Assembly (NCBI RefSeq): GCF_002295115.1
Contig: NZ_NSFV01000016.1
Span: 62,001 to 126,000 of the forward strand
DNA: 64,000 nt
From: Mesorhizobium sp. WSM4311
Lineage (GTDB): Bacteria; Pseudomonadota; Alphaproteobacteria; Rhizobiales; Rhizobiaceae
Direction of reading: 5' to 3'
The notes beneath the pieces were generated by a model. The model ran no database searches. It was given only the letters and a program-made list of their open reading frames with translations, and was not told where the DNA came from. A program made the position numbers and the translations under genes. Positions 55,531 to 63,806 of the stretch are shown one piece after another. The stretch's first letter is position 1, and each line of letters starts with the position of its first letter.

Positions 55531-55544
55531 TTGACTCCGATCAA
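55531..55544 (+). promoter_or_regulatory. FixK/FNR box upstream of the 169-residue protein gene
   Basis: TTGACTCCGATCAA is a perfect TTGA-N6-TCAA palindrome. It lies 16 bases after the kinase-Usp stop and is centred 58 bases before the ATG at 55596, almost the same distance as for the phosphoesterase gene. The expected start is near 55579. Confidence 0.78.
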
Positions 55545-55595
55545 GGAAGGCTGGTGTCCTTGCCCGTCAGATGGCTGTTCAAATGGAGAAGAGCC

Positions 55596-56105
55596 ATGCA
55601 GACGAATGCAACGCCTCGATACGACGCCAGCGTCAACACGACCGGTTGCTGCCCCAGATTCAATCCCGAGGGCTGGGACGGTCAGGAACTGCACTTCAGG
55701 GACAAACGGTTTGTCAAAGCCACGACCCACAGCGTCATGCATATCCCGGTGAACATGGGCAGCGTCTTCGCGCGCGTCAACAAACACATCGAGGACGCCG
55801 GTGCTTCCGATCCCGATCAGCTCATCGTTCTCAGCAGGGATGTCTCGCCCTGGAGCAGCGAGCATCTGTTTGCGACCTCGAAACCTGTCGCCAACGAAGA
55901 GATGACCACGCTGAGCGGCGACTATGTGACCAAATTGTTCGAGGGGCCATACAGCCAGGCGAGGGCGTGGGACGAAGAAATGCGGGAAATTGCGCGTCAT
56001 CGAAACGCAGAGGGGCGCGAGGTCTATTTCTTCTACACGACATGCCCGAAATGCGCCGAAGCCTACGGCAAGAACTATGTCGTCGCCATCGCGGCGGTGG
56101 CCTAG
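55596..56105 (+). CDS. Unknown protein with paired Cys motifs, probable low-oxygen gene
   Basis: A 169-residue cytosolic protein. Near the N-terminus TTGCCPRFNPEGWDGQELHFRDK and near the C-terminus YFFYTTCPKCAEAYGKNYVVAIAAV supply four Cys that could bind a metal or form disulfides. The middle (HSVMHIPVNMGSVFARVNKHIEDAG) looks globular and mixed alpha-beta, with a weak likeness to SRPBCC or GyrI-like folds. Function unknown. ATG 55596 follows GGAGAAGA; the longer reading begins inside the kinase gene. A FixK-type box drives it; it overlaps arcC by four bases at convergent ends. Confidence 0.75.
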   Translation: MQTNATPRYDASVNTTGCCPRFNPEGWDGQELHFRDKRFVKATTHSVMHIPVNMGSVFARVNKHIEDAGASDPDQLIVLSRDVSPWSSEHLFATSKPVANEEMTTLSGDYVTKLFEGPYSQARAWDEEMREIARHRNAEGREVYFFYTTCPKCAEAYGKNYVVAIAAVA

Positions 56106-57037
56106 GATCGTCCAGGTTCGGTGGCTGGAGCGCCGGGCTCGACCCAGGTACCGCGTTCCCCTCTGACGATTGCGACGGCATCATCGAGCTTGCCGATCGC
56201 CGCGGGTTTCCCCGTTTCTTCAGCGAATTCGATTGCGGCACCGACCTTGGGCCCCATGGAGCCGGCTGGAAAATTCCGTTCCGAGATCTCCTTGGCGGTC
56301 ACGCGCCGAAGCGCATGCGCGGCAGCCGTTCCATAGTCGACATAGACGGCGTCGACATCCGTCAGCATGAGCAGCATGTCGGCCTTTAACGCGCGAGCGA
56401 GAAGCGAGCTTGCCAGATCCTTGTCGATGACGGCCTCCACGCCGCAAAGACTGCCGTCATCCCGGGCTATCACCGGAACCCCGCCGCCGCCGGTGCAGAC
56501 GACGATCACGCCACGTTCGACCAAAAACGAAATCACGGACGCTTCCAGAATCTCCAACGGCTTGGGCGAGGCCACGACACGGCGCCATTTTTCGCCATCG
56601 GGCGCGATCTGCCAGCCGCGCTCGCCGGCAAGCCTATGCGCGGTTGCCTTGTCGTAGACCGGGCCGATCGGCTTCGTCGGGTGAGCGAAAGCCTGATCTT
56701 GCGGATCTACTTTCACCTGCGTCAGCAGGGTCGCAAAAAGCCTCTCCTTGAGGAGGTTGCCGAGCTCCTGCTCGATGACGTAACCGATCATGCCGGCGCT
56801 CTCGGCGCCAAGCACGTCGAGCGGAAACGTGCCGCCGTCCGACGTTGCCGCTGCCTGCAGGGCCAGAAGTCCCACCTGAGGCCCATTGCCGTGTGTGACG
56901 ACAATCGAGTGCCCTTCGTCGACAAGTTCCGCGAGCACCGAAGCGGCGCGCACGATGTTGGCGCGCTGGTTGTCGGCTGTCATCGGTTCTCCACGACGCA
57001 GCAATGCGTTTCCGCCGAGCGCAACAACGACAAGCAT
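56102..57037 (-). CDS. arcC: Carbamate kinase
   Basis: Last step of the arginine deiminase pathway: carbamoyl phosphate plus ADP to ATP, CO2 and ammonia. The 311-residue protein starts MLVVVALGGNALLRRGEPMTADNQRANI and has VVTHGNGPQVGLLALQ, VVCTGGGGVPVI and DKDLASSLLARALKADMLLMLTDVDAVY, the amino-acid-kinase motifs. Its ATG lies one base after the arcB stop (TGAG-ATG), so it is translated with arcB. Confidence 0.95.
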   Translation of the reverse strand: MLVVVALGGNALLRRGEPMTADNQRANIVRAASVLAELVDEGHSIVVTHGNGPQVGLLALQAAATSDGGTFPLDVLGAESAGMIGYVIEQELGNLLKERLFATLLTQVKVDPQDQAFAHPTKPIGPVYDKATAHRLAGERGWQIAPDGEKWRRVVASPKPLEILEASVISFLVERGVIVVCTGGGGVPVIARDDGSLCGVEAVIDKDLASSLLARALKADMLLMLTDVDAVYVDYGTAAAHALRRVTAKEISERNFPAGSMGPKVGAAIEFAEETGKPAAIGKLDDAVAIVRGERGTWVEPGAPATEPGRS

Positions 57038-57038
57038 C

Positions 57039-58040
57039 TCAGTTGCCGATCGTGGCGACGAGCAGGGCCTTGATCGTGTGCATCCGGTTTTCGGCCTGGT
57101 CGAAGACAATCGACGCAGCCGACTCGAATACGTCGTCGGTGACCTCCATGCAGTCGATGCCGTACTCCTTTGCGATGAACTCGCCGATCTCGGTACCGGT
57201 GTCGTGGAACGCCGGCAGGCAATGCATGAATTTGACGTGGGGATTGCCGGCGGCAGCCATCACCTCGCCGGTGACCCGATATGGTGTCAGAAGGCGAATG
57301 CGCTCGGCCCAGCCCGATTTGTCCTCGCCCATCGACATCCACACGTCGGTGTAGATGAAATCAGCATCCTGCACGCAACTCGGCACGTCCTCGTCGAGCC
57401 GGAAGCGGCCGCCGCTTTGTGCTGCCAGCCCTCGGACATGGGCGCAGAATGCCTCATCCGGCCAGAGCTCCCTTGGCGAGGCTATGCGCATGTCGATGCC
57501 GACCTTGGCAGCTCCAAGCGCCAGCGACTGCGCGACATTGTCGCGCCCTTCGCCAACGAAGGCGACGGTCATGTCAGAAAGATGCTTGTGCGTGAATTCG
57601 CGCATGGTCATGAAGTCGGCGAGAATCTGGGTCGGATGCGCCTCATCGGTGAGGCCGTTGTAGACGGGCACGCCGGCATGCGCGGCAAGCAGTTCGGCCT
57701 GATGCTGGCCAAAGCCTCGGTATTCGATCGCGTCGTACATCCGGCCGAGCACGCGAGCAGTATCCTTCATCGATTCCTTGTGGCCGATATGACTGCCGGT
57801 GGGGCCGAAATAGGTAACATGAGCGCCCTGGTCATAGGCCGCTACCTCGAACCCGGTCCGCGTGCGCGTCGAATCCTTCTCGAAGATCAACGCGATGTTC
57901 TTCCGGACAAGACGCGGGATTTCGTGGCCGGCGAGCTTGGCTGCCTTCAGGTCGGCTGCGAGCTTCAGCAGGAAACGGATCTCGTCGGCCGTGAGATCGT
58001 CCAAGGTCAGGACGGAGCGGCCATGAAGATTGATCGACAT
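57039..58040 (-). CDS. arcB: Ornithine carbamoyltransferase, catabolic
   Basis: Converts citrulline and phosphate to ornithine and carbamoyl phosphate in the arginine deiminase route. The 333-residue protein has the carbamoyl phosphate motif DSTRTRTGFEVAAYDQG, HPTQILADFMTMRE, and the HCLPAFHDTGTEIG motif with catalytic Cys. The longer catabolic-type C-terminus and the place between arcA and arcC argue for a catabolic enzyme (arcB), not the biosynthetic argF. AAGGA precedes the ATG at 58040. Confidence 0.93.
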   Translation of the reverse strand: MSINLHGRSVLTLDDLTADEIRFLLKLAADLKAAKLAGHEIPRLVRKNIALIFEKDSTRTRTGFEVAAYDQGAHVTYFGPTGSHIGHKESMKDTARVLGRMYDAIEYRGFGQHQAELLAAHAGVPVYNGLTDEAHPTQILADFMTMREFTHKHLSDMTVAFVGEGRDNVAQSLALGAAKVGIDMRIASPRELWPDEAFCAHVRGLAAQSGGRFRLDEDVPSCVQDADFIYTDVWMSMGEDKSGWAERIRLLTPYRVTGEVMAAAGNPHVKFMHCLPAFHDTGTEIGEFIAKEYGIDCMEVTDDVFESAASIVFDQAENRMHTIKALLVATIGN

Positions 58041-58056
58041 GGGAATTCCTTTCGGT

Positions 58057-59271
58057 TCAGATCGGGTCGCGCACAATCGGGCAGGTCATGCAGTGCCCGC
58101 CGCCTCGGCCGCGGCTGAGTTCGGCGCCTTCGACCGTGATCACTTCAATCCCGGCACGGCGCAGCAGTGTGTTGGTGTAGACGTTGCGGTCGTAGCCGAT
58201 GACCACGCCGGGCTCGACCGCAACGACGTTGTTGCCATCATCCCATTGCTCGCGCTCGGCCTCGTAGCGGTCGCCGCCGGTGGCGATGATGCGCAGCGAC
58301 TTCAGACCAAGGGCTTCCGCAACCACCGTCGTGAACGGCTTTGCCTCATCGGTGACCTCGACGGCCGTCTCTCCATCGCCAGGCCGCAGTGAGAAAGTGC
58401 GCATCCGGTCGACCACCGGCGGATACAACGTGACAAGGTCGCGATCGCAGAAAGTGAAGACGGTGTCGAGATGCATGAAACTTCGGTCCCTGGGCATCAG
58501 CGCAGCAATCACACGCGTCGCCTCGCCGGAGGCAAACAGGCTGCGCGCGAGATCGCCGACGGCTTGCGGCGTGGTGCGCTCGCCCATGCCGACGAGAACC
58601 GCTCCACCACCGATCGGCATGACGTCGCCGCCTTCCAGGCTGGTTCCTGTTCCCAGATCCGGCGAAACAAAGGGCACCCCGCTGTCGCGGAAGCGGGGAT
58701 GGAAGCGGTAGACGGCTTCGACATTGGCCGCCTCCGGGCGCCTTGCAGGCCAATACATGGAATTGACCGAGACCGACCCGTAGATCCAGCAGGAGCTGTC
58801 ACGCGTGAAAAGCTGGTTCGGCAGCGGCGGCACTACGAAATCTTGAGGAGCGAGCGTCCTTCCGGTCAGCCCTTTGGGTTCGAAAGGAAGCTCTGCCCGG
58901 GCAATGCCGCCGACAAGGCAGGACGACAATTGCTCCGATGACATCTCGTTGAGCCATCCCCGCAGTTCGCCGACCATGTCCAGCCCGACGACGCCGGGAT
59001 GAATCCGGCGGTCGAGGAGCCAGTCGCGCGCCTTGCTCAGGCGCATTGTCTCAGCCAGGAGTTCCCCGAAGGAATGCACCAGCACGCCGCGTTCGCGCAA
59101 GGAATCGACGAAGACGTCGTGCTCGTGGCGGGCCCGCTTGACCCACAGCACGTCGTCGAAGAGCAGCGCCTTGCAGTTGTCCGGTGTCAGCCTGCGTAGG
59201 CTGAGGTCCGGACGGTGGACCATCACCTCGCGCAGCCGGCCGACTTCGGAATGGACACCCAGGCTTGTCAT
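58057..59271 (-). CDS. arcA: Arginine deiminase
   Basis: Hydrolyses arginine to citrulline and ammonia. The 404-residue protein shows the guanidino-group-modifying fold with the catalytic Cys in GRGGGHCMTCPIVRD near the C-terminus, His in MHLDTVFTFCDRD, and Asp in LFTRDSSCWI and EGGDVMPIG. It lies 16 bases before arcB. The start MTSLGVHSEVGRLREVMVHRP is the normal family N-terminus. Confidence 0.96.
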   Translation of the reverse strand: MTSLGVHSEVGRLREVMVHRPDLSLRRLTPDNCKALLFDDVLWVKRARHEHDVFVDSLRERGVLVHSFGELLAETMRLSKARDWLLDRRIHPGVVGLDMVGELRGWLNEMSSEQLSSCLVGGIARAELPFEPKGLTGRTLAPQDFVVPPLPNQLFTRDSSCWIYGSVSVNSMYWPARRPEAANVEAVYRFHPRFRDSGVPFVSPDLGTGTSLEGGDVMPIGGGAVLVGMGERTTPQAVGDLARSLFASGEATRVIAALMPRDRSFMHLDTVFTFCDRDLVTLYPPVVDRMRTFSLRPGDGETAVEVTDEAKPFTTVVAEALGLKSLRIIATGGDRYEAEREQWDDGNNVVAVEPGVVIGYDRNVYTNTLLRRAGIEVITVEGAELSRGRGGGHCMTCPIVRDPI

Positions 59272-59298
59272 CGCGTCAACCCTCGCACAGCGGGCCTC

Positions 59299-60765
59299 TC
59301 ACAGCGGACTGACGGCGCCGGTCCACATCTCGTAGACCGCGAGGATGGCGACCGCGATGAGGATCCCGGCGAGGGCGGCCTCGGCGGTATGGAACACGCG
59401 CTGATTGGTTTCACGGCGCGCCCAGACGTAGAAGATGATGCCTGGGGCATAGAGGATCGCGCACATGAACAGGTAGGCCGGGCCTGCTGCATAGACGAGC
59501 CACAAGCCGTAGACCGTTGCCACCAACCCGGCCAAAAGCGGGCCAGTGCGTTGCTCGCCGCTCTCGTAGCTCTCGCCGGTCAGCGCGAGCTTGGCAGCGT
59601 AAGCTCCAGAAAAGATATAGGGAACAAGGATTGCGGCCGACGCGATGTAGAACAATGCCTGATAGGTGCTTTGCGCGAACAGCGTGATCACCAGGAAAGC
59701 CTGGACAAGGAGGTTGGTGATCAGAAGCGAGGTCGCCGGCACACCGCGATCGCTTTCACGGCCGAAGAATTTCGGCATTGTCCCATCCTTGGCGGCGACA
59801 TGTGGAATTTCTGCCGCGAGCAGCGTCCAGCTCAGGAAGGCGCCAACCACCGATACCACAAGCGCGAGGTTGATCAGGATAGCGCCGAAGGGACCGACAA
59901 CCGCTTCCAGCACGCCCGCCATAGACGGATTCTTCAGCACTGCGAGCTCGGGTTGGCTGAGGATGCCGAGCGACAGCAGCGACACCAGGGCGTAGAGCGC
60001 AAGGCAGGTGAAGAAGCCGAGAACAGTTGCCGTGGCGATGTCCTTGCGACGTTCTGCGCGGCCGGAAAAGACGCTGGCGCCTTCGATGCCGATGAACACC
60101 CACAGGGTCACCAGCATCGTGCTCTTCACCTGTGCGGTGATCGAACCGAGACTGGCGTTGCCCAGACCGGTGAAGTCGAGCGACCAGACTTGCAGTTTGA
60201 AGGCAACCGCGACAGCCCCGACGAACAGGACGATGGGAGCGATCTTTGCCGCCGTGACGATGAGGTTCACGACCGCTGCCTGCCGGATACCGGCGAGAAC
60301 CAGGACGTGGATTAGCCAAAGCAGGATCGATGCGCCGAGCACCGCCTGCCATGTGTTCCCATCACCGAAGGCCGGAAAGAAATAGGACAACGCGCTGAAC
60401 ACGATCACTGCGTAGGAGACGTTGCCGACCCAGGCGCTGATCCAGTAGCCCCAGGCGCTGTTGAAGCCGATGAAGGGGCCGAAGCCGGCCTTGGCGTAGG
60501 CGTAGGGCCCTGCGTCCAGCTCGGGCTTGCGGGTGGCTAGCGATTGATAGACGAAGACCAGTGCCAGCATGCCCACGGCTGTGATCGCCCAGCCGATCAG
60601 GATGGCAAGGGGGCCGGCCCCTGCAGCCATATTTTGCGGAAGGCTGAATACGCCGGAGCCGACCATCGAACCGATCACCAGTGCGGTGAGGGCTCCTACA
60701 CGAAGTTTCGTTGGCGCCGCAGTCGCGACTCTCCGAACTGGGACGTTGATATCAGTCGTAGTCAT
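59299..60765 (-). CDS. arcD: Arginine/ornithine antiporter, APC family
   Basis: A 488-residue membrane protein with about twelve helices that would exchange arginine for ornithine, the transport step of the arginine deiminase pathway. VGALTALVIGSMVGSGVFSLPQNMAAGAG opens the first helix with the APC GSG-like substrate motif, and FIGIEGASVFSGRAERRKDIATATVLGF is the sixth-helix region of basic amino acid antiporters. GGGAGAG precedes ATG 60765; an upstream in-frame start is less likely. First gene of the arc operon, 66 bases after a FixK-type box. Confidence 0.92.
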   Translation of the reverse strand: MTTTDINVPVRRVATAAPTKLRVGALTALVIGSMVGSGVFSLPQNMAAGAGPLAILIGWAITAVGMLALVFVYQSLATRKPELDAGPYAYAKAGFGPFIGFNSAWGYWISAWVGNVSYAVIVFSALSYFFPAFGDGNTWQAVLGASILLWLIHVLVLAGIRQAAVVNLIVTAAKIAPIVLFVGAVAVAFKLQVWSLDFTGLGNASLGSITAQVKSTMLVTLWVFIGIEGASVFSGRAERRKDIATATVLGFFTCLALYALVSLLSLGILSQPELAVLKNPSMAGVLEAVVGPFGAILINLALVVSVVGAFLSWTLLAAEIPHVAAKDGTMPKFFGRESDRGVPATSLLITNLLVQAFLVITLFAQSTYQALFYIASAAILVPYIFSGAYAAKLALTGESYESGEQRTGPLLAGLVATVYGLWLVYAAGPAYLFMCAILYAPGIIFYVWARRETNQRVFHTAEAALAGILIAVAILAVYEMWTGAVSPL

Positions 60766-60830
60766 GGACGCTCTCCCTAATCTGAAGGCTCTGATGGGAG
60801 GCAATAGACAGGAAGCCAGCACCAACGGCT

Positions 60831-60844
60831 TTGATGCGGGTCAA
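60831..60844 (-). promoter_or_regulatory. FixK/FNR box upstream of the arc operon
   Basis: On the arcD strand it reads TTGACCCGCATCAA, a perfect TTGA-N6-TCAA palindrome. A class II layout puts the start near 60796 with TCTATT as the -10 element at 60803-60808, and a 31-base leader to arcD. In Pseudomonas the equivalent operon is driven by Anr. Confidence 0.82.
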
Positions 60845-61001
60845 TAAGCCTTTGCTGAATAAAGCTGAATAAAAGAGTGGCGATGGTGTTCCGGTTTCTG
60901 GGTCGCATCGCGTGCTTTCCGAGCCGTGTCGAACAGGAGCGACCGACTTGCGCCCCAGAAATCGTCCAAGGCGCAAATCGGATCCGGTCGGTTAATGGCT
61001 G

Positions 61002-61598
61002 TCAGGCAATGTCCGCCGGCTCGGCTTTGCGTTTTCGCCCCGTGATCATGGCCCGTACCAGGTTTTCGCGATGGCGAAAGCTTGCCAGAACGACGCCGCC
61101 TATATGGAAAAGGACCAGCAGAAGTAGGCCGTGTGCGCTGAGGCTGTGCATCGTTTCGACCCACGACACGCCGAAATAGGCGTCCGTCGTCATCAGCCAA
61201 CCGGTCAGTGCGGTTGAACCCATCGCCGCGATCAGCATGAGTATCATTGCGCCGCCGGCAGGGTTGTGGCCGATGTAGCGGGCTTCGCGACCGTGCAGCA
61301 ACGCCCAGAGGTAGCGCAGCATCGTTTCCGGGTCACGCACGAATTGCGAGAAGCGCGCATAGGGTGTGCCAAGGACACCCCACACGAGCCGCGTCACGAC
61401 CAGCCCGGCAGCAGTGTAGCCAGCCCAATAGTGGACGTCCTCCGAAGAATGGGAAGTGAGCCAGGCCGTGACGAAGCTGAGCACCAGCGCCCAGTGAAAG
61501 CCTCGCACGACTCGGTCCCAGACGCGCACCATCTCCAGCGATGGTTGCGCGTCCGCCGCTATTGAAGCGTTCCGATCAGTTTTCGCCGGCTTCGGCAT
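61002..61598 (-). CDS. Cytochrome b561 family protein
   Basis: A 198-residue inner-membrane di-heme cytochrome with four helices. The heme-ligand His and family motifs are in RGFHWALVLSFVTAWLT, DVHYWAGYTAAGLVVTRLVWG, YIGHNPAGGAMILML and HSLSAHGLLLLVLFHIGGVVLASFRHRENLVRAMITGRK. This is the Ni-hydrogenase type b-cytochrome group that passes electrons between quinol and periplasmic proteins. The start is uncertain (61598 or 61625), since both overlap the PepSY gene. A hairpin-like TTGCGCC...GGCGCAA lies after the stop. Confidence 0.88.
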   Translation of the reverse strand: MPKPAKTDRNASIAADAQPSLEMVRVWDRVVRGFHWALVLSFVTAWLTSHSSEDVHYWAGYTAAGLVVTRLVWGVLGTPYARFSQFVRDPETMLRYLWALLHGREARYIGHNPAGGAMILMLIAAMGSTALTGWLMTTDAYFGVSWVETMHSLSAHGLLLLVLFHIGGVVLASFRHRENLVRAMITGRKRKAEPADIA

Positions 61599-61854
61599 TA
61601 TCGAGCTTTTCAAGGGTCTCGGCATTGTAGGCGAGATTCACTTTCTTGCCGGCCTTGTCGACTGCGTAGACTTCATAGCAACCCTTCTCGACCTTGATCT
61701 GGCGGACGGTGAGACCTTCGCCGATCAATTGCGCCTCGAGCGTTGCCTTGGGCTTGAACTGTGATTTCGGCGCGGTGCTGCAGCTGCCGCCAGCAGCGAG
61801 CGCCGGTCCTGCAAGCATGCCGACGAGCGCGGCGAGGACGAGTGTGCGATACAT
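61576..61854 (-). CDS. PepSY domain protein, exported
   Basis: A 92-residue periplasmic protein with a signal peptide (TLVLAALVGMLAGPALAAGG). The mature part is a single PepSY-like module (ATLEAQLIGEGLTVRQIKVEKGCYEVYAVDKAGKKVNL). PepSY proteins of this size are often cotranscribed with a b-type cytochrome, as here, and may assist electron transfer or metal handling. It overlaps the cytochrome gene by 23 bases. Confidence 0.85.
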   Translation of the reverse strand: MYRTLVLAALVGMLAGPALAAGGSCSTAPKSQFKPKATLEAQLIGEGLTVRQIKVEKGCYEVYAVDKAGKKVNLAYNAETLEKLDNAEAGEN

Positions 61855-62023
61855 AATGGCTCCATTCGAGAGGTTGGGCGCTGATGTTGCGCCTTGAGGG
61901 GTGGATTTCGACCGGTTCGGCCAGACGGCGGTATGACCGTCATTGGTGCGGGATAGCCAATTCAACCTGACAACTGGCTGACAGCGGCTTCGGCATCGCC
62001 GATCGGGCTCACCGCCGGTCGGT

Positions 62024-62037
62024 TTGATTTGGCGCAA
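62024..62037 (+). promoter_or_regulatory. FixK-type box upstream of the cupredoxin gene
   Basis: TTGATTTGGCGCAA fits the FixK2 consensus TTG(A/C)-N6-(T/G)CAA. It is centred 84 bases before the ATG at 62115; class II geometry gives a start near 62072. Since PepSY and the cupredoxin are divergent, it could serve either. The -10 match is weak. Confidence 0.55.
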
Positions 62038-62114
62038 GGATCGCGGGTGGCGCCGCGAGCAGGATGGTGGCCGGGATACAGAGCGCTTCTGCTACTATCC
62101 CAAGGAGAAAAGTC

Positions 62115-62612
62115 ATGAAAACCATGTTGAGGAGAGCTTCGCTTGGGGTTGCCGCCATAATGCTTATGCTCGGCAGCGCCAGCGCGACCCGGGCTGCTTC
62201 GATTGTCCAGGTCTCTTTGTGGGACAAGGGGGCAAGCGTGCAAATGCCCATGGGGCTCGCTTATGCGACGCCCGGGATCGATCTTTCGAAGGCCACCATG
62301 GGTATGAAGGCTTCCCCCGGAGCGGTGAAGGCCGGGGAGGTCACATTCAACGTGAAAAATGACTCCAAGGACACCGTTCACGAAATGATCGTCATGTATC
62401 TTGCCGATCCCGGCAAGCCGCTTCCCTATCTGGATGCCGAGAACCGGGTCGACGAAGACAAAGCAGGCGACAAGGGCGAGGTTTCAGAGCTCGATCCCGG
62501 CAAATCAGGCGCATTGACCGTCGAACTGAAGGCTGGAAAATACCTGCTTGTCTGCAACGTACCGGGTCACTATGGAGCCGGCATGTGGACCGAATTCACT
62601 GTCGATCCATAG
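62115..62612 (+). CDS. Cupredoxin domain copper protein, exported
   Basis: A 165-residue periplasmic electron carrier with a signal peptide (LGVAAIMLMLGSASATRAA-SIV). The type 1 copper ligands are visible: His in DTVHEMIVM and Cys, His, Met in LLVCNVPGHYGAGMW. It resembles the sulfocyanin/plastocyanin-like branch with an extended N-terminal region. AAGGAG precedes the ATG. Divergent from the PepSY-cytochrome b561 pair, with which it could exchange electrons. Confidence 0.9.
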   Translation: MKTMLRRASLGVAAIMLMLGSASATRAASIVQVSLWDKGASVQMPMGLAYATPGIDLSKATMGMKASPGAVKAGEVTFNVKNDSKDTVHEMIVMYLADPGKPLPYLDAENRVDEDKAGDKGEVSELDPGKSGALTVELKAGKYLLVCNVPGHYGAGMWTEFTVDP

Positions 62613-62808
62613 GCCTTGAACCTGGCGACCCTGCGATTGTCGCAGTTTTTGAAAGCTCGCCGGGATCGCCGGTCCTGTCGGTTTGGCTGCCGCAGGACGG
62701 CAAGGTTACGACCGAAGGCAAGGTCAACGGTTGGGCCGAGCGTTGGCTCGACGAAACAGACGGATTGGGCGGTCTGGGCATTTTTTCCTGCGGCGTATGG
62801 AGCGCGTC
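62613..62808 (+). other. Spacer before the alcohol dehydrogenase, possible gene remnant
   Basis: In one plus-strand frame the spacer translates without stops into protein-like sequence (GLEPGDPAIVAVFESSPG, VLSVWLPQDGKVTTEGKVNG, AERWLDETDGLG) up to the dehydrogenase start, but it lacks a start codon with a ribosome site of its own. It may be a remnant or chance reading. TTTTTT occurs at 62781-62786. No FixK-type box is present. Confidence 0.3.
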
Positions 62809-63792
62809 ATGAAAGCGATGGTGCTCGAAAAGGTCGGCGCCCCCTTGAAGCTGGTCGACAGGCCCGATCCCATGCCTGGGACGGGCGAGATAAGGCTGAA
62901 GGTCGAGGCATGCGCTGTCTGTCGCACTGATCTGCACGTGATTGATGGGGATCTGCGTCATCCAAAACTGCCGCTCATTCCGGGTCACGAAATCGTCGGC
63001 ATCGTCGATTCTGTGGGCAAGGGCGTCGCGCGGTCCAGGGTGGGGCGCCGAGTTGGCGTACCTTGGCTCGGTCACACTTGCGGGCATTGTCCCTACTGCC
63101 TCGCAGGGAGTGAAAACCTTTGCGATCAGCCGGATTTCACGGGCTACATGCGCGATGGCGGCTTCGCCAGCCATGTCATTGCGGACGCGCAATTCGCTTT
63201 CGATCTGGACCGGGATGCCGATCCCGTATCGCTGGCGCCGTTGCTTTGCGCTGGCCTGATCGGCTGGCGATGCCTGAAGAAGGCCGGCGACGGCAAGCGG
63301 CTCGGGATTTACGGCTTCGGCGCTGCCGCGCATATCGTCGCCCAGATCGCGATGTGGCAAGGTCGTGAGATCTTCGCTGTCACCCGGCCGGGTGACAAGC
63401 AAGCACAGGAATTTGCTCCTTCGCTCGGAGCGACCTGGGCGGGCGGGTCTGATTTACTTCCGCCAAGGCTGCTCGATGCCGCGATCATCTTCGCTCCCGT
63501 CGGTGACCTGGTGCCGATCGCGCTTGGTGCTGTCCGCAAGGGCGGCCGGGTGGTTTGCGGCGGCATCCACATGAGCGACATTCCGGCGATGGCCTATGAG
63601 TTGCTCTGGCAAGAGCGTGAAATGGTGTCGGTGGCAAACCTGACGCGCCGCGACGCGGAAGAGTTCTTTCCCATTGCCAGGCGCGCCCAGGTGCACACGC
63701 ACACCAAGGTGTACCCGCTGGAACAGGCCAATCAGGCACTGGACGATCTGAGGCAAGGCAGATTGAGCGGCGCCGCCGTCCTGGTGCCGTGA
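62809..63792 (+). CDS. Zinc-dependent alcohol dehydrogenase
   Basis: A 327-residue medium-chain dehydrogenase. The catalytic zinc site uses Cys in CAVCRTDLHV and GHEIVG, the structural zinc the four Cys in CGHCPYCLAGSENLC. The nucleotide site is YGFGAAAHIVAQIA, typical of the AdhP/YogA-like branch. The substrate is likely a primary alcohol or aldehyde; in the low-oxygen context it may reoxidise NADH. GGAG lies six bases before the ATG at 62809. Confidence 0.92.
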   Translation: MKAMVLEKVGAPLKLVDRPDPMPGTGEIRLKVEACAVCRTDLHVIDGDLRHPKLPLIPGHEIVGIVDSVGKGVARSRVGRRVGVPWLGHTCGHCPYCLAGSENLCDQPDFTGYMRDGGFASHVIADAQFAFDLDRDADPVSLAPLLCAGLIGWRCLKKAGDGKRLGIYGFGAAAHIVAQIAMWQGREIFAVTRPGDKQAQEFAPSLGATWAGGSDLLPPRLLDAAIIFAPVGDLVPIALGAVRKGGRVVCGGIHMSDIPAMAYELLWQEREMVSVANLTRRDAEEFFPIARRAQVHTHTKVYPLEQANQALDDLRQGRLSGAAVLVP

Positions 63793-63806
63793 TTGACAAT
63801 CGAGAA

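Noticed and set aside
62596..63402. 268-codon minus-strand reading opposite the alcohol dehydrogenase
   Set aside because: The dehydrogenase on the plus strand has all zinc and nucleotide motifs; the opposite reading has none.
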